A program made the position numbers and the translations under genes. The notes below the pieces were generated by a model that was not told where the DNA came from, searched no databases, and was given only the letters and a program-made list of their open reading frames with translations. DNA of 64,000 nt from DASPKM01 sp035628135 (GTDB taxonomy: Bacteria > Bacteroidota > Bacteroidia > Chitinophagales > Chitinophagaceae). Shown here one piece after another: positions 7,905 to 16,346 of this stretch (within the stretch, counting starts at the first letter, position 1; every line of letters starts with the position of its first letter). The DNA lies in assembly GCA_035628135.1 (NCBI GenBank), contig DASPKM010000006.1, positions 899,245 to 963,244 on the forward strand, read 5' to 3'.

Positions 7905-9491
7905 ATGAAGCGTTTACAGGTTTGGTTACCCTTATTGTTTGCGTTGGTGATGATAGTGGGCATGATCATCGGCTTCAGGCTGCGCAAGAACATACGGAGC
8001 GACAGCAATTTTTTTGGTTTTTCAAAAGAAACGCCCCTACAGGAGGTGCTGGACATCATTAACCGCAATTATGTAGATGCCGTTAACACCGATACCCTTG
8101 GCAACGATGCCATCCAGGAAATGCTAACCCACCTCGATCCGCATTCTGTTTACATTCCCGCTTCCATTCTGAAAGAAGTGAATGAAGACCTCGAAGGCAA
8201 TTTCCAGGGCATTGGCGTGGAATTCCAGATTATAAAAGATACCGTGCACGTGGTGAATGTACTGCCTAAAGGTCCCAGCGATGAGGCCGGGCTGAAGATC
8301 GGCGACCGGTTTTTGCAGGTAGAAGATTCAGTAGTGGCAGGCACCAACATCACCACCGAAAAAATAAAAAAACTATTGCGCGGTCCCGGCGGCTCCAAAG
8401 TAAACGTGAAGATGCTAAGGGGAAAGCAGGTTCAGCCATTCACCATTAAACGAGGCACCATTCCCATTCCATCCCTCGATGCTTCGTACATGATCGATCC
8501 CTCAACGGGTTATATCAGGCTGAATAAATTTGCCGAAACCACCTATGAGGAATTCATGGCGGCATTGGAAGCCCTGCAAAAACAAAGGCTGCAGCAACTC
8601 ATTCTGGACCTAAGGGGCAATGGCGGCGGCATTTTACAGGAAGCAGTACAGATAGCCGATGAATTTTTAGATGGCAGCAAGCTGATAGTATACACACAAG
8701 GTAATAAGACCGATAAGGAAGTGTATGAAAGCAAACGCGAAGGCCTATTCGAAAAAGGCAAACTGGTAATACTCATCGATGAAGGCTCGGCCTCAGCCAG
8801 CGAAGTAGTGGCCGGTGCCGTCCAGGATTGGGACAGGGGAACCATCATCGGCAGGAGGAGCTTTGGCAAGGGCCTGGTGCAGCAACAATATGAATTGAGC
8901 GATGGGTCGGGGCTGCGACTGACCGTATCCCGTTATTATACTCCCCTTGGCAGGAGCATTCAAAAGCCTTATTCCAAAAGCATCGAAGAATACAACGATG
9001 AGGTGATAGACCGTTTTGTGAACGGGGAAGTATTGAAAAGCGATTCCGCCAAGATCGCTAACGGGCAGGTGTACACTACAAAAGGCGGCAGAAAGGTATA
9101 CGGCGGGGGCGGCATAGCGCCTGATGTTTTCGTGGCCTTCGATACCAGCTTCATGCAAAAATCAATTGCCGACCTGTACAACGACAACGCCGTTTTTATT
9201 TTCCCTTATATCTATTACGTGGAACACCAGCAGGAATTGAAACAATATAAAGACCCCGCTGATTTCGCCCGAAGGTTCAATAATTGGGAAGAACTTTGGA
9301 ATGGACTGCTGAAACTGGCTAAGAACGACAGCCTGAACCTTGGGAACGTGAATGCCGCCGAAAAGCAATATCTGCTGTACCGCCTAAGGGCCAATATTGC
9401 CCGCCAGATCTGGCGCACCGAAGGCTTTTACGAAGTTTGGAATACCACAGACCCGGTAGTGCAAAGGGCATTGGCCGAGTTGAAAAAATAA
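7905..9491 (+). CDS. S41 family C-terminal processing protease
   Basis: A 528-residue periplasmic serine protease of the Ctp/tail-specific type. Residues 5-24 form an uncleaved or cleavable hydrophobic anchor (WLPLLFALVMIVGMIIGF). A PDZ domain covers about 85-175 (EGNFQGIGVEF, GDRFLQVEDS). The catalytic domain holds the Ser in EGSASASE (about 292-298) and the Lys in RSFGKGLVQ (about 318-325), the S41 Ser/Lys dyad. LILDLRGNGGGIL is the conserved strand before it. About 130 residues follow the core. It is divergent from the kinase-murQ pair and ends at a strong hairpin. Confidence 0.95.
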   Translation: MKRLQVWLPLLFALVMIVGMIIGFRLRKNIRSDSNFFGFSKETPLQEVLDIINRNYVDAVNTDTLGNDAIQEMLTHLDPHSVYIPASILKEVNEDLEGNFQGIGVEFQIIKDTVHVVNVLPKGPSDEAGLKIGDRFLQVEDSVVAGTNITTEKIKKLLRGPGGSKVNVKMLRGKQVQPFTIKRGTIPIPSLDASYMIDPSTGYIRLNKFAETTYEEFMAALEALQKQRLQQLILDLRGNGGGILQEAVQIADEFLDGSKLIVYTQGNKTDKEVYESKREGLFEKGKLVILIDEGSASASEVVAGAVQDWDRGTIIGRRSFGKGLVQQQYELSDGSGLRLTVSRYYTPLGRSIQKPYSKSIEEYNDEVIDRFVNGEVLKSDSAKIANGQVYTTKGGRKVYGGGGIAPDVFVAFDTSFMQKSIADLYNDNAVFIFPYIYYVEHQQELKQYKDPADFARRFNNWEELWNGLLKLAKNDSLNLGNVNAAEKQYLLYRLRANIARQIWRTEGFYEVWNTTDPVVQRALAELKK

Positions 9492-9506
9492 AATTTCTTT
9501 GTATAT

Positions 9507-9555
9507 AAAGCGCAAATGTGCAACATGGCCGCGGCCACCTGCACACTTGCGCTTT
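9507..9555. terminator. Bidirectional hairpin between convergent genes, with nested palindrome
   Basis: AAAGCGCAAATGTGCA (9507-9522) pairs with TGCACACTTGCGCTTT (9540-9555) with one mismatch in 16. The loop itself contains the perfect palindrome GGCCGCGGCC. It lies between the 3' ends of the S41 protease and the DUF6249-like gene, so it can serve both directions. There is no long T run, so it is an atypical terminator. Confidence 0.6.
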
Positions 9556-9571
9556 CATGTTCATGCTTTAC

Positions 9572-9928
9572 TTATATTCTATCCTGCCTGTCCAGCAACT
9601 CCTTCTTCTCTATCCGGTAGGAGGATATCAACCCGAGGCCTCCGCCTATGCCTATCAATGCAAACCATAGGGCCTCATTGTCGTGTTTGTTGGGTACCAC
9701 ATACGCATCCAGGAAGTAAGCCGCCAGCAAGCCCAGGCCTGAGCCGAGCAGTAACAAGCCCCATTTAAGGTTGCGATAAGGGGCCGGACGGTTGGCATAT
9801 TCCTTGGGATTCATGCCTTTTTCTACCATTGCCAGGTTTTCGCGGGTCTTCAGGTAAACGATGCCGAATATCATGGCAAATCCTCCTGCGATAAATGTAA
9901 CCGGGATTAAAACTTCTGCGCCTTGCAT
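9572..9928 (-). CDS. Small membrane protein, DUF6249-like
   Basis: A 118-residue protein with three hydrophobic segments, at about 6-25 (VLIPVTFIAGGFAMIFGIVY), 53-72 (GLLLLGSGLGLLAAYF) and 86-103 (ALWFALIGIGGGLGLIS), separated by a basic linker with the motif MVEKGMNPKEY. This layout matches the DUF6249 family found near ECF sigma factor genes in Bacteroidetes. Function is unknown. It is transcribed divergently from the ECF sigma factor gene across a 267-bp gap that contains repeated GTTAC motifs, which suggests shared control. Confidence 0.75.
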   Translation of the reverse strand: MQGAEVLIPVTFIAGGFAMIFGIVYLKTRENLAMVEKGMNPKEYANRPAPYRNLKWGLLLLGSGLGLLAAYFLDAYVVPNKHDNEALWFALIGIGGGLGLISSYRIEKKELLDRQDRI

Positions 9929-10013
9929 AAAATTGTTTTTTATTTATCCGGCCGGGGCCGGGGGGTTTAAGATTAGTTTGTGTTGTTCTCCATCTGACTA
10001 CCACTTGTTGGCT

Positions 10014-10163
10014 GAGGTTACAGGCTTAAAGAACTTTCCAAAACAGTTTACGCAATCTATGACTACACGACCTTTTGCGAGGTTACAACTTTTTTTTAAG
10101 CACCTACCCATAACGTCTATCTTATATATGTAACCCTTAAAATACAGTAACTTGTATGTAACC
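10014..10163. promoter_or_regulatory. Repeated GAGGTTACA / TATGTAACC motifs upstream of the ECF sigma gene
   Basis: GAGGTTACA occurs at 10014-10022 and 10079-10087. The inverted-orientation TATGTAACC occurs at 10127-10135 and 10155-10163, and one more GTAAC lies between these. The shared core is GGTTACA or its complement. The repeats occupy the gap between the divergent DUF6249-like and sigma genes, where autoregulatory sites would be expected. No experimentally known site is claimed. Confidence 0.45.
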
Positions 10164-10195
10164 TATCGCCTTCGAAGGTAGTCATATAGGCTGTC

Positions 10196-10777
10196 ATGCA
10201 CACCGGACCAAGTGATAATGAGATCCTTAGCAGTGTTCTGCAGGGGAATCAGCAGGCTTATGCCGAAATAGTAAAACGATACCAGAACTTCGTATTTACT
10301 ATAGCGTTGCGGTATGCACCCAACCGGGAAGATGCGGAAGAGATAGCGCAGGACTGCTTTGTAAAAGCTTATCGCTCTTTGGCCGATTTCAGGGGTGATT
10401 CAAAGTTCAGCACCTGGCTGTACACCATCGTAACCACTACCTGCCTCACCTTCCTGCGTAAAAAGAAGCTGGATGTTCACTCGCTCGACAACGAGAAAGT
10501 GTTCGAGGTGGCGGATAGCAAAGATTCGGGGTTCGGGGCCAACCAGGTGGAGCAGAAGTCGAGGATAGGCATGGTGAACAAGGCCATTGCATTATTATCA
10601 TCCGACGATGCGCACATCATCACCCTGTTTTATAAAGGCGAACAATCGATGGAAGAGATCGGGCAGGTTATGGGACTGGAAACAAACACGGTAAAAGTGC
10701 GGCTGCACCGTGCCCGGCAGCGGCTGAAAGATAAAATGGAAAAACACTTTGCAGACGAAGTGAGAGACCTGAATTAA
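10196..10777 (+). CDS. ECF-type RNA polymerase sigma factor
   Basis: A 193-residue sigma-70 family factor with only regions 2 and 4. Region 2 (about 25-95) includes FTIALRYAPNREDAEEIAQD and FRGDSKFSTWLYTIVTT. Region 4 (about 130-185) includes EQSMEEIGQVMGLETNTVKV followed by RLHRARQRLKD, the helix-turn-helix for the -35 element. It directs polymerase to a stress or envelope regulon. The next gene, 19 bp downstream, encodes a membrane protein that looks like its anti-sigma partner. Repeated GTTAC motifs upstream may be autoregulatory. Confidence 0.94.
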   Translation: MHTGPSDNEILSSVLQGNQQAYAEIVKRYQNFVFTIALRYAPNREDAEEIAQDCFVKAYRSLADFRGDSKFSTWLYTIVTTTCLTFLRKKKLDVHSLDNEKVFEVADSKDSGFGANQVEQKSRIGMVNKAIALLSSDDAHIITLFYKGEQSMEEIGQVMGLETNTVKVRLHRARQRLKDKMEKHFADEVRDLN

Positions 10778-10796
10778 GTGCCATAAAAACAATATT

Positions 10797-11312
10797 ATGA
10801 ACACGCAACAACAAATGGAAGAACGTCTTTGGAATTACATCGACGGATCGGGTGCGGCTGAAGAACGGTCAGCCATTGAACAATTGCTGAAAAGCAATGC
10901 GGAGTGGCAATCCAAATACCGTGAGTTGCTGGATGTGCATCAATTGCTGCGCGAAAGTGAATTGGAAGAACCCTCCATGCGGTTTACACGGAATGTAATG
11001 GAAGAAATTGCCAGGTTGCAGATAGCCCCGGCCACCAAAAATTATATCAATCAAAAGATCATTTACGGCCTCGGCGCTTTTTTTGTGACAATGATCATCG
11101 GGTTCCTGGTGTATGGGTTTGCGCAGGTAGACTGGACGCCAACCAACAGCAACAGCTCCATACCTATAGATTTCGGCAAGCTTGACTTCAGCAAATTCTT
11201 CAACAACACATACGTGAATATTTTCATGATGATGAACGTTGTGCTTGGACTGGCATTGCTGGACAGGTACCTGAATAAAAAGAAAGAAGAAAGAAGGCAA
11301 ACTTCAGAATAA
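10797..11312 (+). CDS. Probable anti-sigma factor, membrane-anchored
   Basis: A 171-residue protein. The N-terminal helical region (1-80: ERLWNYIDGSGAAEERSAIE and similar) resembles the anti-sigma domain fold but lacks the Cys/His zinc residues. Two hydrophobic segments follow, at about 86-107 (IIYGLGAFFVTMIIGFLVYG) and 141-158 (IFMMMNVVLGLALLD), then a very basic/acidic tail. It lies 19 bp behind the ECF sigma gene, the standard sigma/anti-sigma arrangement. The assignment rests on context and domain shape, not on a clear motif. Confidence 0.75.
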   Translation: MNTQQQMEERLWNYIDGSGAAEERSAIEQLLKSNAEWQSKYRELLDVHQLLRESELEEPSMRFTRNVMEEIARLQIAPATKNYINQKIIYGLGAFFVTMIIGFLVYGFAQVDWTPTNSNSSIPIDFGKLDFSKFFNNTYVNIFMMMNVVLGLALLDRYLNKKKEERRQTSE

Positions 11313-11348
11313 AGAAGCTTGGTGATCTTGTATTACCAGGTCCGGTGA

Positions 11349-11379
11349 GCCTCTCCATTAATTTGGGGAGGCTTTTTGC
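11349..11379 (+). terminator. Rho-independent terminator after the sigma/anti-sigma pair
   Basis: AGCCTCTCC (11349-11357) pairs with GGGGAGGCT (11366-11374), with one T-G wobble, followed by five T in total. It lies 37 bp after the anti-sigma stop and just ahead of the convergent gene end at 11385. Confidence 0.85.
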
Positions 11380-11384
11380 TTTAT

Positions 11385-11903
11385 TTACCCAGGCTGCTGC
11401 TCTGCGAAGCCTTCCAATGCGTCAACAGGCTTTGCAGTTCTTATCAAATCCAGTATTAGCAGTAGTATCACCGGAAAAAAGCTTATCATAAACCTGAACG
11501 GGAAATCGCCTTCCCTGCTTAACCAAAGCCCAACCTGGTAAGTGATCAATTTTAATTGAAATAGAAATTCCAGGTCGCCATTGATGCCGATAGCGATATA
11601 AGGACTGTAATACAAATGGAAAGCAAATCCCGGGAACCTGAATTGAAACACCTGTAGTAAAAGCATGATGATGGAAAGCATGAAGAATCTGTGGCGCTTC
11701 GATGGCCTGAAGTAACAAATGCCGCTATAGATTAACAGCAATAGCAATCCCAATAAGAAAAAACTTACCAGGAAGGTTGCCAGGATACCTTCTAATCCAT
11801 AGATATACCAAAGAATACCAATGCCCAGTATGCCACCCAATAGCTGGTACAAAGCAATCGCTGCAAGGAACGCATGCCTGTTACGCAAAATGAAAGACTT
11901 CAT
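11385..11903 (-). CDS. Polytopic membrane protein, unknown function
   Basis: A 172-residue protein with about four hydrophobic segments: 12-34 (AFLAAIALYQLLGGILGIGI), 39-62 (GILATFLVSFFLLGLLLLLI), 74-92 (FMLSIIMLLLQVFQF) and 138-156 (MISFFPVILLLILDLI). There are no catalytic motifs. It begins 3 bp after the tex gene stop on the same strand, so it is probably translated from the tex transcript. I do not recognise the family. Confidence 0.7.
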   Translation of the reverse strand: MKSFILRNRHAFLAAIALYQLLGGILGIGILWYIYGLEGILATFLVSFFLLGLLLLLIYSGICYFRPSKRHRFFMLSIIMLLLQVFQFRFPGFAFHLYYSPYIAIGINGDLEFLFQLKLITYQVGLWLSREGDFPFRFMISFFPVILLLILDLIRTAKPVDALEGFAEQQPG

Positions 11904-11906
11904 GTA

Positions 11907-14207
11907 TCAGTCCTTAAATTTTTTCTTCAACTCCATCAGCTTGGCCTGGAATGCATTCTGCGGCTCCTGCCCCGTTTGCTCCTTCCTTCCCTCTTTTCTG
12001 TCTTTCATCTCCTTTCGCTGCGGCTCTTTCACCCCGCGCTCTTTTTCTCTTGTCCCCTGGCCCTTCATCGTTAACCCGATCCTTTTCCTCGCCACATCCA
12101 CTTCCGTAATCGTCACCATTACCTTTTGCTGGAGCTTCACCACCTGATTAGGATCTGAAACGAACGTATTACTGAGCTGAGATATATGCACCAGTCCATC
12201 CTGCTTCACACCAATATCTACAAAGGCGCCGAAGTTGGTAATATTCGTAACGATGCCCGGAACCGTCATCCCCGGCTTTACATCTTCAATAGATCGGATC
12301 GTTTCATCGAACCTGAATTCTTCTATCGGCGCTCTTGGGTCGCGGCCGGGTTTTTCAAGCTCTTTCAGGATATCTTCAATCGTGTACTCCCCGATGGTTT
12401 CTGTAATGTACTTTTTCTTATTCACCTGTTTGCGTAACTCGGCTTTCTTAATCAACTCTTCCAGCGATGCCTGCACGTCCCTTGCCATTTGTTCCACTAC
12501 ATGATAGCTTTCGGGATGCACGGATGAATTATCTAACACATTCTGTGCGCCGGGAATGCGCAGGAAACCCGCGGCCTGCTCAAATGTTTTAGGACCCATT
12601 AACGGCACTTTCCTCAATTCGTCGCGGCTGGCAAAAGGCCCGTTCTTTGCACGGTACTCCACGATGTTTTTTGCAAGCGTGGCGCTTAGCCCGGAAACAT
12701 ATACCAATAAATGCCTCGACGCGGTGTTTACATCAACGCCCACATAGTTTACCGCGCTTTCCACTACCCTGTCGAGCGCTTCTTTTAATTTGGTTTGATT
12801 TACATCGTGCTGGTATTGTCCTACGCCTATTGACTTAGGGTCGATCTTAACCAATTCACTCAGTGGATCGAGTAAGCGCCGGCCAATGCTCACGGCTCCC
12901 CGTACGGTAACATCCTGCTCGGGAAATTCTTCGCGTGCCACTTCCGAAGCGGAGTAAATGGAAGCGCCGCTTTCGTTTACCATGAAAATGCTTAGATGCT
13001 TTTCAAAATCTATTGCACGCACGAGCTGCTCGGTCTCGCGGCCCGCTGTTCCATTGCCAATGCCAATGGCTTCTATATCGTATTTGCTTACCAGTCGTTT
13101 TAATTCAGCGATGGATTTAGCGGCTTCCTGCTGCGGCGGGTGAGGATAAACGGTAGTATTGTGCAATAGATTACCTTGTGCATCGAGGCATACTACCTTA
13201 CATCCCGTTCTGAAGCCGGGGTCAAGGGCAAGCACGCGTTTGGAACCCAGTGGAGATGCCAGCAATAATTGCCGTAAATTTTCAGTAAATACCTGTATGG
13301 CTTCTTCGTCGGCCTTGTTCTTGCTCAGCAACCTGAACTCATTTTCGATGGAAGGCTTCAGCAAACGGCCAAAGCTGTCTTCAATGGCCTTCTTCACTTC
13401 TGTTGCGTTGCTATTATGTGCTTTGATGAATATCCTGTTCAATTCATCGATCGCCAATTGGTTATCGATGGCAATGTCCATCGAAAGATAACCTTCCTTT
13501 TCGCCGCGGCGGATAGCTAGTATGCGGTGCGAAGGGCTTTGCGACAAAGGTTCGCTGAATTCGAAATAATCGCGGTATTTCTGAGCTTCGGCTTCTTCTT
13601 TTTTCGATGAAAGCACTTTAGAAGAAAGCTTGGCTTGCTCTGTGAACAAATGCCTGGTGGCATTGCGCGCCTGCTCGTGCTCCGATATCCATTCGGCAAT
13701 GATGTCTCTTGCACCCTGCAGGGCATCGTTTACATCCTTGACCTGATCATTCACAAATTTGGCCGCTTCTTCTTTTGGATTACCGGGGCCTTGTGCAAAG
13801 ATCATGGCGGCCAGCGGCTCCAATCCCTTTTCGATGGCCTGTGTTGCGCGGGTCTTGCGCTTGGGTTTGTAAGGAAGATAGATATCTTCCAGTTCCGTTG
13901 CATCGAAAGTGTTTTCAATTCTTTCTTTCAGCTCAGGTGTTAATTTACCCAACCCTTCAATGGTCTTGATCACCGTTTCCTTTCGCTTGTCCAGTTCTGT
14001 AAAATATTTGATTTCTTCCGTTACTTTGGTAATCACTACTTCGTCAAGATTGCCGGTGGCCTCCTTGCGGTAGCGCGCCATAAAGGGAATGGTAGCGCCT
14101 TCAGCAAACAGCTGCACGATATTGTTGACCTGCCTGGTATTGAGTCCCAGCTTCTCTGCGGTCTTCTGTATATATTTCGGTTCCATGCCTGGATATTTGG
14201 GCGGCAA
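11907..14207 (-). CDS. tex: Tex family RNA-binding transcriptional accessory protein
   Basis: A 766-residue protein of full family length. The order is an N-terminal Tex HTH region, a YqgF/RNase H-like domain (about 325-450: VLALDPGFRTGCKVV, AIGIGNGTAGRETE), a helix-hairpin-helix region (about 490-560: DVNTASRHLLVYVSGLSATL) and an S1 RNA-binding domain near 645-715 (GMTVPGIVTNITNFGAFVDI). A 50-residue Lys/Glu-rich tail follows. Tex proteins interact with RNA polymerase and nucleic acid and affect transcription of various genes. The catalytic state of the YqgF domain is not decided here. Confidence 0.96.
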   Translation of the reverse strand: MPPKYPGMEPKYIQKTAEKLGLNTRQVNNIVQLFAEGATIPFMARYRKEATGNLDEVVITKVTEEIKYFTELDKRKETVIKTIEGLGKLTPELKERIENTFDATELEDIYLPYKPKRKTRATQAIEKGLEPLAAMIFAQGPGNPKEEAAKFVNDQVKDVNDALQGARDIIAEWISEHEQARNATRHLFTEQAKLSSKVLSSKKEEAEAQKYRDYFEFSEPLSQSPSHRILAIRRGEKEGYLSMDIAIDNQLAIDELNRIFIKAHNSNATEVKKAIEDSFGRLLKPSIENEFRLLSKNKADEEAIQVFTENLRQLLLASPLGSKRVLALDPGFRTGCKVVCLDAQGNLLHNTTVYPHPPQQEAAKSIAELKRLVSKYDIEAIGIGNGTAGRETEQLVRAIDFEKHLSIFMVNESGASIYSASEVAREEFPEQDVTVRGAVSIGRRLLDPLSELVKIDPKSIGVGQYQHDVNQTKLKEALDRVVESAVNYVGVDVNTASRHLLVYVSGLSATLAKNIVEYRAKNGPFASRDELRKVPLMGPKTFEQAAGFLRIPGAQNVLDNSSVHPESYHVVEQMARDVQASLEELIKKAELRKQVNKKKYITETIGEYTIEDILKELEKPGRDPRAPIEEFRFDETIRSIEDVKPGMTVPGIVTNITNFGAFVDIGVKQDGLVHISQLSNTFVSDPNQVVKLQQKVMVTITEVDVARKRIGLTMKGQGTREKERGVKEPQRKEMKDRKEGRKEQTGQEPQNAFQAKLMELKKKFKD

Positions 14208-14225
14208 ATGTATTTATTCCCTTGA

Positions 14226-14891
14226 TTATTTGTGTACCGCTGCAACAGATGTTAATAAGGTTTCCGTAATAATGCGGTTGATCTCGGGCGCCTTTGTCAT
14301 TACCATTAAATGGCCCGCGGATGTAATCACGTGCGTTGGTTTGGTAAAGCGTATGGGGAGTATAAAGTCTTTACGTCCATGGATCTGTATATAATGACCG
14401 TCGAATGCTTCGCATTGCCATTTTACCACCGCATCCAGGGCCCAGGATACAAATGCGGGATCGGTCTCATCAATAAGTTGCCTTAATAATTTTTTATCCT
14501 CATCTTTCTCGGCCGTAAAAAAGCGTTTGATGATGGAAGCCTTTTTCAGGAGCGACACGGGTACGATCCTGTGCAGCTTTAGTTTACCGGCGACCTTAAA
14601 ATAGCCTGGCAAATGCCTCGAGCAGGGAACGCTGGAAATAAGTATGGTAACGATTGGATGATGTTGCTTTGCAATTTCAATGGACAACATGCCGCCCATT
14701 GACAAACCCACCATGGCAAAAGGTTCAGACGTGTCGATGCGTTCGGCCAGCCGCATGCCATACTCATGAAGGGATTCGCCTTTCAGCGGCTTTATCCAGT
14801 CCAGGTGCACCGCTTCAAAACCTTCGGGCAGGCGAATGTGGCGGAATACCCTGCAGTCTGCTCCCAATCCGGCGATAAAATAAACTTTCAT
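14226..14891 (-). CDS. Alpha/beta hydrolase
   Basis: A 221-residue alpha/beta-hydrolase fold protein. It starts with the strand MKVYFIAGLGADCRVF, has the nucleophile elbow VGLSMGGMLS (Ser near 64), and the catalytic His in TSAGHLMVM near residue 195. The acid residue is probably the Asp in HGRKDFILP near 175. The length is short for the family, consistent with a small esterase or thioesterase. Substrate unknown. The same strand carries tex downstream (18 bp gap). Confidence 0.85.
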   Translation of the reverse strand: MKVYFIAGLGADCRVFRHIRLPEGFEAVHLDWIKPLKGESLHEYGMRLAERIDTSEPFAMVGLSMGGMLSIEIAKQHHPIVTILISSVPCSRHLPGYFKVAGKLKLHRIVPVSLLKKASIIKRFFTAEKDEDKKLLRQLIDETDPAFVSWALDAVVKWQCEAFDGHYIQIHGRKDFILPIRFTKPTHVITSAGHLMVMTKAPEINRIITETLLTSVAAVHK

Positions 14892-14921
14892 GCTGAAAAA
14901 TACAATACAATCCTCGATTTT

Positions 14922-16298
14922 CTACCTGTCGGTTACTTGCTGCAGTTCGTACTGCATACCTTCAAATTTCAATGCTTTCACTTGCTTGAGGAAATTCGCC
15001 TGCGTGGTTTTCAGCAGCTTTACGCCTACCGTTTGTAATTGTTGAATGGTAAATGCTGTAATGCCGTAATACATTTGCTTCCCATCATTACCCCACACCA
15101 GCACAAAAGCCTTTTCATTAAGAAAAAGTGGGATTTTTCCCTGCAACTTGTCAAAATGATACAGGCCGTCTTCAAGAGGGCCTGCACCGATCGACATATT
15201 CTTGCGGGAAGGGATAAATAAATAAACAGTCAGGATGGCTTGCTGCGGCGTATCGGGTATCACTTTTACTTTCAGGTCGCATAAAACAGTCCCGGGAAGT
15301 CCCTGCATCCCCTCATCGATATTGAACCATCCTAATGTAGTAATGGTAAACTCATATTCGTCAGTGTACGACGTGGTAACAGAACCACTTCGCAACAGGG
15401 CTTCATATTCTTCAATGCTCATCTTTTCGGATGACCTGTCATAAATGGTATCTTCTGTTTCGGGTATTGCAGCCGTATCACGATACATGTCTACGAAATT
15501 GTTGACCGGCTGTGATGTATCGGATCTTGTTATAACCATAGTGTCGTTCGGGGCATTTTTTTTCGCCCACTCAACGTATTGCATTATCTGATCAATGTCA
15601 ACATCACGCAATTCGGGAAATAGGTTCATCGGTAATTTATTATACTGGTTGTACAACGCGGTGTAATAGGGGTCCCGCTTGGCAAGCACTTTTGGGTTAT
15701 TTCGCACAAACTCATAAAAAGTAGCGCTGTCCGGCGCTCTTTTCATCGAGCCCGCCAGGTCGGGGCCCGATGTTGCCCCATTGATCCCATGGCAGGTAGC
15801 ACACAATTTCCAGAACATCCGCCTGCCGATATGCGGAGTGTCGCGGTTGATAATAGATATATCTACCGGTGATGCCCAGTTGATGCTGCCATCATTTCTT
15901 TCAACACCCGTGTATAATTTCATATCCCGGGTGCCCGATCCCGGCATGGAAATCCTGATCGGCAATTGCACATCTACAGTTTCTTTGTCAACCGTATTGA
16001 TATAGATCATGCCATCGCTTTGCAAGGGCATTCCGTCTGATTCCGTCGCTAATCCCGCCAGCAACATGTCCGCCATGGAATATGCTTCTTTTATTTCCAG
16101 TTGCACCGCCTTTGCAAAAGTTCCTGCGCGAATGGTAATACGTGCTCCTTTAGGAGTGTTCAGTGTAGTATCTTTTCCAGGTTGAACGCTAAAAACAGCA
16201 GATGGCAATAATGAACTATTCAATATGCGGGGCGGTTGTTTGGCCGGGTTGCAGGCAAACAAAATGAGCGTGCATAGCACGATGCAGAGCCGGGTCAT
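14922..16298 (-). CDS. Lipoprotein with mono-haem cytochrome c domain
   Basis: From the methionine chosen here (MTRLCIVLCTLILFACNPA) the product has 458 residues with a lipobox ending ...LFAC, so it is a lipoprotein. A start 14 codons upstream would put an acidic leader before the signal and is less likely. Residues 30-130 form a beta-rich domain reminiscent of ZU5-type modules (TPKGARITIRAGTF, SDGMPLQSDGMIYI). A cytochrome c domain follows with haem-binding CATCH near residue 175 and a plausible Met ligand in NKLPMNLFPEL near 240. A C-terminal beta domain of about 150 residues follows. It may act as a small electron carrier or haem sensor in the envelope. Partner unknown. Confidence 0.82.
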   Translation of the reverse strand: MTRLCIVLCTLILFACNPAKQPPRILNSSLLPSAVFSVQPGKDTTLNTPKGARITIRAGTFAKAVQLEIKEAYSMADMLLAGLATESDGMPLQSDGMIYINTVDKETVDVQLPIRISMPGSGTRDMKLYTGVERNDGSINWASPVDISIINRDTPHIGRRMFWKLCATCHGINGATSGPDLAGSMKRAPDSATFYEFVRNNPKVLAKRDPYYTALYNQYNKLPMNLFPELRDVDIDQIMQYVEWAKKNAPNDTMVITRSDTSQPVNNFVDMYRDTAAIPETEDTIYDRSSEKMSIEEYEALLRSGSVTTSYTDEYEFTITTLGWFNIDEGMQGLPGTVLCDLKVKVIPDTPQQAILTVYLFIPSRKNMSIGAGPLEDGLYHFDKLQGKIPLFLNEKAFVLVWGNDGKQMYYGITAFTIQQLQTVGVKLLKTTQANFLKQVKALKFEGMQYELQQVTDR

Positions 16299-16346
16299 GT
16301 TCAGGGAGTTTCCCGAAGGTACCTCGGGATTTTTCTGCACGAATAT

